From Bacillota bacterium (GTDB lineage Bacteria; Bacillota; Clostridia; Lachnospirales; Lachnospiraceae), in the NCBI GenBank assembly GCA_023410575.1, contig JAEYPP010000038.1, forward strand, positions 1-53,778: DNA of 53,778 bases, in the 5' to 3' direction. The position numbers and the translations under genes were made by a program. The notes below the pieces were generated by a model. That model made no database searches. It worked only from the letters and a program-made list of their open reading frames with translations, and was not told the origin of the DNA. Within the stretch, counting starts at the first letter, position 1, and every line of letters begins with the position of its first letter. Below are positions 50,174 through 53,778 of the stretch, one piece after another.

Positions 50174-51355
50174 ATGAAACGATTAAAACGAGGGAACTTA
50201 AGAATTGATGAAATTAATAAAAGTAGACGAAAAAAAGTAAAATACATAACAATTGTTATTGTAATTTTATTATTGCTACTTTTGGTTGGGGTAATATTAA
50301 TTAGAATGAGGACAATGAGCTATAATGCATTCAAAGTAAAAAACTCAGTAGAATTAGTAAATGCTAGCACAAGTAAAATAGTTCTTTACAAAAATGGAAT
50401 CTTGAAGGCAACACGTGATGGCGCGGAGGCAATATCAGCCGACGGTAAGCAAGTATGGAATGTTTCATATAATATGAAAAATCCTATTATGGATGTGAAA
50501 GATAATTTTGCTGTCATTGCGGATATGGGTGGAAAAACCGCTTGTATTGTTAATGGTTCAGGTGTGAGTAATGTGATTGAGACATTATATACTATTGTTG
50601 AGGTAAAGGTTGCTACACAAGGAGTTGCTTCTATTCTTATGAGTAATGGAACAGAAGACTATATTAATGTTTATAGCATGGAAAGTACGCAACCTTTGTT
50701 AACGATAAAAACGTTAGCTACAACAGACGGATTCCCAATTACCATGGCTTTATCGGATGATGGAACCAAGTTAGTAACATCTTATGTCAAAGTTGAAAAC
50801 GATACAATAACAAATCAGATTGCATTTCGCAATTTTGGTGATGTAGGTAAAAACTATGTTGATCAGTTAGTGGGTAATCAGTCTACCTCATTTGCTCCGA
50901 GGATAGAGTTTATAACAAATGATGTAGTAGCAATTTTTCTAGAAGATGGATTATATCTGTATTCTATGGAGGAAACGCCAGCTGAAGTATTAAAGGAAAC
51001 ATATAATCAGAAGATTCAAGATATCTTTTATACGAATAGCTATATAGGTGTAATTTTAGATTCAGAATCGGGTGAATCATCTAATCAAATTTATGTTTAT
51101 GATGTAAATGGTAAAAAAATAATGAGTAGTAATATATCTTTTTCTTACAGTAATATAGTAGCTGGAGAAGATTATATCGTATACTATAACGATTTAGACT
51201 GTGAAGTGATGAATTTAAAGGGTAAAGTAGTATTTAATGATACATTCTCGATTGCAGTCAAATCACTTATGAAAGGTAATAATCCAAAAGAATTTTTGGC
51301 AATTACGGATATTGGATTGGATACTTTGGAGATGGTAGAAACGAAGGAGGATTAA
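50174..51355 (+). CDS. Membrane-anchored protein, DUF5711-like
   Basis: 393 aa. One N-terminal membrane helix (about 24-44) after a basic start, then a long repeating beta-rich extracytoplasmic domain with repeats of the form VKDNFAVIADMGGKTACIV, TLYTIVEVKVATQGVASIL and DGTKLVTSYV, which suggests a beta-propeller. The pattern matches clostridial DUF5711 proteins. The gene lies between the LysM gene (76 bp before) and the CvpA-like gene (1 bp after), so an envelope role is likely. AGAGG precedes ATG. Confidence 0.78.
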   Translation: MKRLKRGNLRIDEINKSRRKKVKYITIVIVILLLLLLVGVILIRMRTMSYNAFKVKNSVELVNASTSKIVLYKNGILKATRDGAEAISADGKQVWNVSYNMKNPIMDVKDNFAVIADMGGKTACIVNGSGVSNVIETLYTIVEVKVATQGVASILMSNGTEDYINVYSMESTQPLLTIKTLATTDGFPITMALSDDGTKLVTSYVKVENDTITNQIAFRNFGDVGKNYVDQLVGNQSTSFAPRIEFITNDVVAIFLEDGLYLYSMEETPAEVLKETYNQKIQDIFYTNSYIGVILDSESGESSNQIYVYDVNGKKIMSSNISFSYSNIVAGEDYIVYYNDLDCEVMNLKGKVVFNDTFSIAVKSLMKGNNPKEFLAITDIGLDTLEMVETKED

Positions 51356-51356
51356 T

Positions 51357-52052
51357 ATGAATATATTAACATTAATTGTAATAGGAGTATTAATTTTATA
51401 TACATTTCTAGGATATAAATCAGGACTCATAAAGACAGTATTTTCAATTTGTTCTATGATTATAGCGTTAATTTTATCACTTTTGATTAGTCCGAATATA
51501 AGTAAGGCGCTTCAAGAAAGGGAAAATGTTGTAAATTATTTTTCTCAAAAGGTAGAGAAAGTATTAAATCTTGATAAAGTTGATAATGCTGTAGCAACAC
51601 AAGCGGAGCAAATAGAGAAGCTTCCAATACCAAAATCGATAAAAGATACGCTGATTGATACAAATAATACGCAAGCATATAATGCTTTAAATGTGACAAA
51701 CTTTACTGGATACTTAAGTCATTCCCTTGCGTGTATTATTATTAATGCTTTATCCTTTATCCTTACATTTTTGGTGTTACTCATTGCTTTACGTATTCTA
51801 AGCAAAGTTCTTGATCTGATTAGTAAGTTACCAGTATTGCACCAAATTAATAAGCTTACTGGATTGATTGCTGGTTTTGTAAGAGGGCTCATAACGATAT
51901 GGCTACTTAGTATCGCATTAACAATTTTTAGCGGTACTGATTTCGGTAAATACTGTTTTGAGATGATTAATGAGAGTGTTTTTCTTAGTATTTTGTATAA
52001 TAACAATTTTATACTAAATTTTACGATTAATTTATCAAAGACATTATTGTGA
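51357..52052 (+). CDS. CvpA family membrane protein
   Basis: 231 aa with four hydrophobic segments (about 2-18, 24-45, 125-150, 168-190). The arrangement ILTLIVIGVLILYTFLGYKSGLIKTVFSI.. and KLTGLIAGFVRGLITIWLL matches the CvpA/colicin V production family, found in many bacteria and linked to envelope functions; the mechanism is unknown. The ATG follows the previous stop by a single base (TAATATG), so the genes are coupled; RBS AAGGAGG lies 5 nt upstream. Confidence 0.88.
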   Translation: MNILTLIVIGVLILYTFLGYKSGLIKTVFSICSMIIALILSLLISPNISKALQERENVVNYFSQKVEKVLNLDKVDNAVATQAEQIEKLPIPKSIKDTLIDTNNTQAYNALNVTNFTGYLSHSLACIIINALSFILTFLVLLIALRILSKVLDLISKLPVLHQINKLTGLIAGFVRGLITIWLLSIALTIFSGTDFGKYCFEMINESVFLSILYNNNFILNFTINLSKTLL

Positions 52053-52105
52053 GATAGTGTGAACTATTTTGTAAAACGTTCTATGCTTGTTTTGTTATTA
52101 TTCTC

Positions 52106-52134
52106 TTGAAATTGTTAAAGTCGTGCAGTATACT
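52106..52134 (+). promoter_or_regulatory. Promoter of the KDPG aldolase gene
   Basis: TTGAAA, 17-nt spacer, TATACT. The start would fall near 52141. Confidence 0.7.
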
Positions 52135-52138
52135 GATA

Positions 52139-52154
52139 ATGTAAGCACTTACAT
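52139..52154. promoter_or_regulatory. Palindromic operator over the aldolase transcription start
   Basis: ATGTAAG-CA-CTTACAT, a 7-bp dyad placed at +1. Its position fits a repressor (GntR or LacI type) responding to a sugar acid; the regulator is not in this window. Confidence 0.6.
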
Positions 52155-52252
52155 CTAAAGACAAGACTGTTTACACAATACATGCATAAAGCAGCAATTC
52201 AGTAGTTTAGTTGTGTATTGCTGTATTATGATAATAATAAAGGAGCAAAAAA

Positions 52253-53215
52253 ATGAACGAAGTTTTACAACGCTTTGAAAAATTAGGTATTATTCCAGTA
52301 GTAAAAATTGATGATGCAAACAATGCAGCACCTTTAGCAAAAGCACTCTGTGAAGGAGGTCTTCCAGTTGCAGAAGTAACATTTAGAACAGATGCAGCAG
52401 AAGAGGCTATTCGCAAGATGGTGGAAGCGTGTCCACATATGTTTGTTGGTGCTGGTACTGTCTTAACTACAGAACAAGTTGATCGTGCGATTGCAGCTGG
52501 CTGTAAATTTATTGTTAGTCCTGGACTTAATCCTAAGATTGTTAAGTATTGTCAAGATAAGAATATTCCAATTACACCAGGTACATCAAGCCCAACAGAT
52601 ATTGAGCAAGCAATTGAACTTGGATTAGAAGCAGTTAAGTTTTTCCCGGCAGAGCAGTCTGGTGGTATTGCAAAGATTAAAGCTATGGCTGCACCATATG
52701 TAAATATGAGATTTATGCCTACAGGTGGTATCAATGCAAAGAACATAATATCATACCTTGACTTTCCTAAGATCTTAGCTTGTGGTGGTAGCTGGATGGT
52801 TAGTGAAGCACTTATTAATAGTGGTCAGTTTGATGAAATCAAGAGATTAACAAGAGAAGCAGTAAACACAATGCTTGGATTTGAATTAAAGCATATTGGA
52901 ATTAATGCTAATTCTGAAAAAGAAGCAGATGGTGTTGCTACTTCTTTTGAGAAACTTTTTGGGTTCACAAAGAATGTTGGTAGTAGCTCTGTATTTGCAG
53001 GAACAGCAATTGAAGTTATGAAACAACCTTATTTAGGAGCTCATGGTCACATAGCTATACAAACAAATTATATTGAACGAGCAATCTACCATATGGAACT
53101 TCAAGGTTTTGAATTTGATATGGATACAGCAAAATTTAAAGACGGTAAGATGATTGCGATTTATCTTAAGGGTGAACTAGGTGGTTTTGCAGTTCATCTA
53201 TTGCAGAAAAAGTAG
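52253..53215 (+). CDS. eda: KHG/KDPG aldolase fused to a VOC-like domain
   Basis: 320 aa. The first about 205 residues are a class I aldolase that splits 2-keto-3-deoxy-6-phosphogluconate: VAEVTFRT with Glu near 42, GAGTVLT, SPGLNPKIV, PGTSSPTDIEQAIELG, and Schiff-base Lys near 129 in AVKFFPAE. The last about 105 residues (HIGINANSEKEADGVATSFEKLF..) resemble one half of a VOC/glyoxalase fold; it is not part of usual Eda (about 210 aa). RBS AAAGGAG lies 7 nt before ATG. The promoter overlaps an operator palindrome. Confidence 0.93.
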   Translation: MNEVLQRFEKLGIIPVVKIDDANNAAPLAKALCEGGLPVAEVTFRTDAAEEAIRKMVEACPHMFVGAGTVLTTEQVDRAIAAGCKFIVSPGLNPKIVKYCQDKNIPITPGTSSPTDIEQAIELGLEAVKFFPAEQSGGIAKIKAMAAPYVNMRFMPTGGINAKNIISYLDFPKILACGGSWMVSEALINSGQFDEIKRLTREAVNTMLGFELKHIGINANSEKEADGVATSFEKLFGFTKNVGSSSVFAGTAIEVMKQPYLGAHGHIAIQTNYIERAIYHMELQGFEFDMDTAKFKDGKMIAIYLKGELGGFAVHLLQKK

Positions 53216-53239
53216 ATTTTCTTAATATAAATAATTATT

Positions 53240-53407
53240 GGGCTGTCGTACTAGCTCAGTATAAATAATAGAATGAAAGGTGATGGTATTTTTTGAAGTG
53301 CCTTACAATTCCGAAAAGCATTTTGTGGGTTTGTGAGCATAGCACTACAGCGAAAATATACCATCACTTTTCATTCTTTATTCATACTGTCCTTAGTGTG
53401 ATAGCTC
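53240..53407. mobile_element. MITE-like imperfect inverted repeat (168 bp)
   Basis: The left half starting GGGCTGTCGTACTA is complementary, with G-T pairs and a few gaps, to the right half ending TAGTGTGATAGCTC. Matching inner blocks include CAGTAT/ATACTG, GAATGAAA/TTTCATTC and GTGATGGTAT/ATACCATCAC. The ends recall insertion-sequence termini that begin GGGCTGTC. There is no transposase, which fits a non-autonomous element. A target duplication is not clear. It could alternatively serve as a transcription terminator or RNA. Confidence 0.6.
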
Positions 53408-53540
53408 TTTTATAGAAGGATTCATATTTCTTTATTCTCATGTATTTGTTTGTTTTGGTGCTTTAATAGGATGAAAATTACTATATCTTGTGGTATATTA
53501 TATACCCATAATATGGAAGCAAAATTATTGCAAAAAGGTG

Positions 53541-53569
53541 TTGACATGAATGCTTTGTAGTGCTATAAT
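53541..53569 (+). promoter_or_regulatory. Consensus promoter of the right-hand rRNA operon
   Basis: TTGACA (53541-53546), exactly 17 nt, TATAAT (53564-53569). It is the last promoter in the window and precedes an ORF-free leader. Confidence 0.8.
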
Positions 53570-53576
53570 CATTTTT

Positions 53577-53778
53577 GCTGACGCGGTGATAACACATTGC
53601 TGATAGCAAAATATTTTGATAGATATAGTAAGAATGCTTATGAACATTGATAACTGAACAGTGAAACAACCTTGAAATTCGTTGAGAATTCCTAGTTAAT
53701 AAACTAGGCGAGTTAGTAGTTTTGCTTGCAAGACAAGAGGCTAACAAATAGAACTGTTTTAAGTCGTAAGATTTGAAA
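53577..53778 (+). other. Leader of an rRNA operon, continuing past the window
   Basis: About 200 nt without a credible ORF, containing GAACATTGATAACTGAACAG near 53642, a motif common in clostridial pre-16S leaders, and a hairpin CCTAGTT-AATA-AACTAGG (53691-53708). The 16S gene itself is not in the window, so the assignment is inference from promoter strength and leader sequence. Confidence 0.65.

Overview
The window is low-GC, anaerobe-type Firmicutes DNA. Several traits point to a spore-forming member of the Lachnospiraceae, and the gene content is compatible with a Clostridium (Lachnoclostridium) phytofermentans-like genome: sporulation genes (bofA, a YyaC-like gene), a T-box in front of metG, a secretin-free Tad locus, the dnaX-ybaB-recR cluster and strong AGGAGG ribosome binding sites. 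That species name is inference; no database was searched. The window lies between two ribosomal RNA operons on the + strand. It opens in the 3' end of a 23S gene and ends in the promoter and leader of another rRNA operon whose 16S gene would start just beyond the right edge.

Layout. 1-1290: 23S end, then seven tRNAs (Asp, Val, Thr, Tyr, initiator Met, Phe, Lys) and a terminator; no 5S gene is visible. 1400-7900: single metabolic genes (a homoserine dehydrogenase without an ACT domain, a divergent LysR regulator, a PPOX flavoprotein, type-2 argC, a stand-alone GltD-like oxidoreductase with an elaborate leader, a sirtuin). 8048-12364: transketolase and an OmpR-type two-component system. 12469-16371 (- strand): a heterodimeric multidrug ABC exporter behind a consensus promoter, a 23-codon leader peptide and an intrinsic terminator, an arrangement that looks like ribosome-mediated attenuation. 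16423-24332: remnant of an FtsX-type permease, a small alarmone synthetase, an S1-domain protein, a NUDIX protein, two cation antiporters, an unrecognised protein with an EVQ motif, and an M18 aminopeptidase.

24333-26969: an unassigned candidate small RNA with its own promoter, then a T-box leader with a second promoter controlling metG. 27053-27746: yaaL and bofA, apart from their usual neighbour recR. 27944-38720: a ten-gene Tad/Flp-type secretion or pilus operon (TadZ-like, CpaF, TadB, an enlarged TadC, Flp1-like prepilin, DUF5702-like protein, two TadE-like pseudopilins, prepilin peptidase, FHA protein), with a promoter bracketed by a 10-bp inverted repeat.

38916-53215: glpK; a rhomboid, flavodoxin-SCP2 and small-protein cluster; an M15 lipoprotein peptidase; dnaX-ybaB-recR plus a coiled-coil membrane protein; a YyaC-like sporulation protein; a LysM, beta-propeller-like and CvpA-like envelope cluster; and a KDPG aldolase fused to a VOC-like domain under a palindromic operator. 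A 168-bp MITE-like imperfect inverted repeat sits between the aldolase gene and the right-hand rRNA promoter.

The most interesting regions are the ABC-exporter attenuator, the GltD-like leader whose arm mimics the 16S anti-Shine-Dalgarno tail, the candidate RNA upstream of the metG T-box, the atypical Tad locus, and the MITE-like element.
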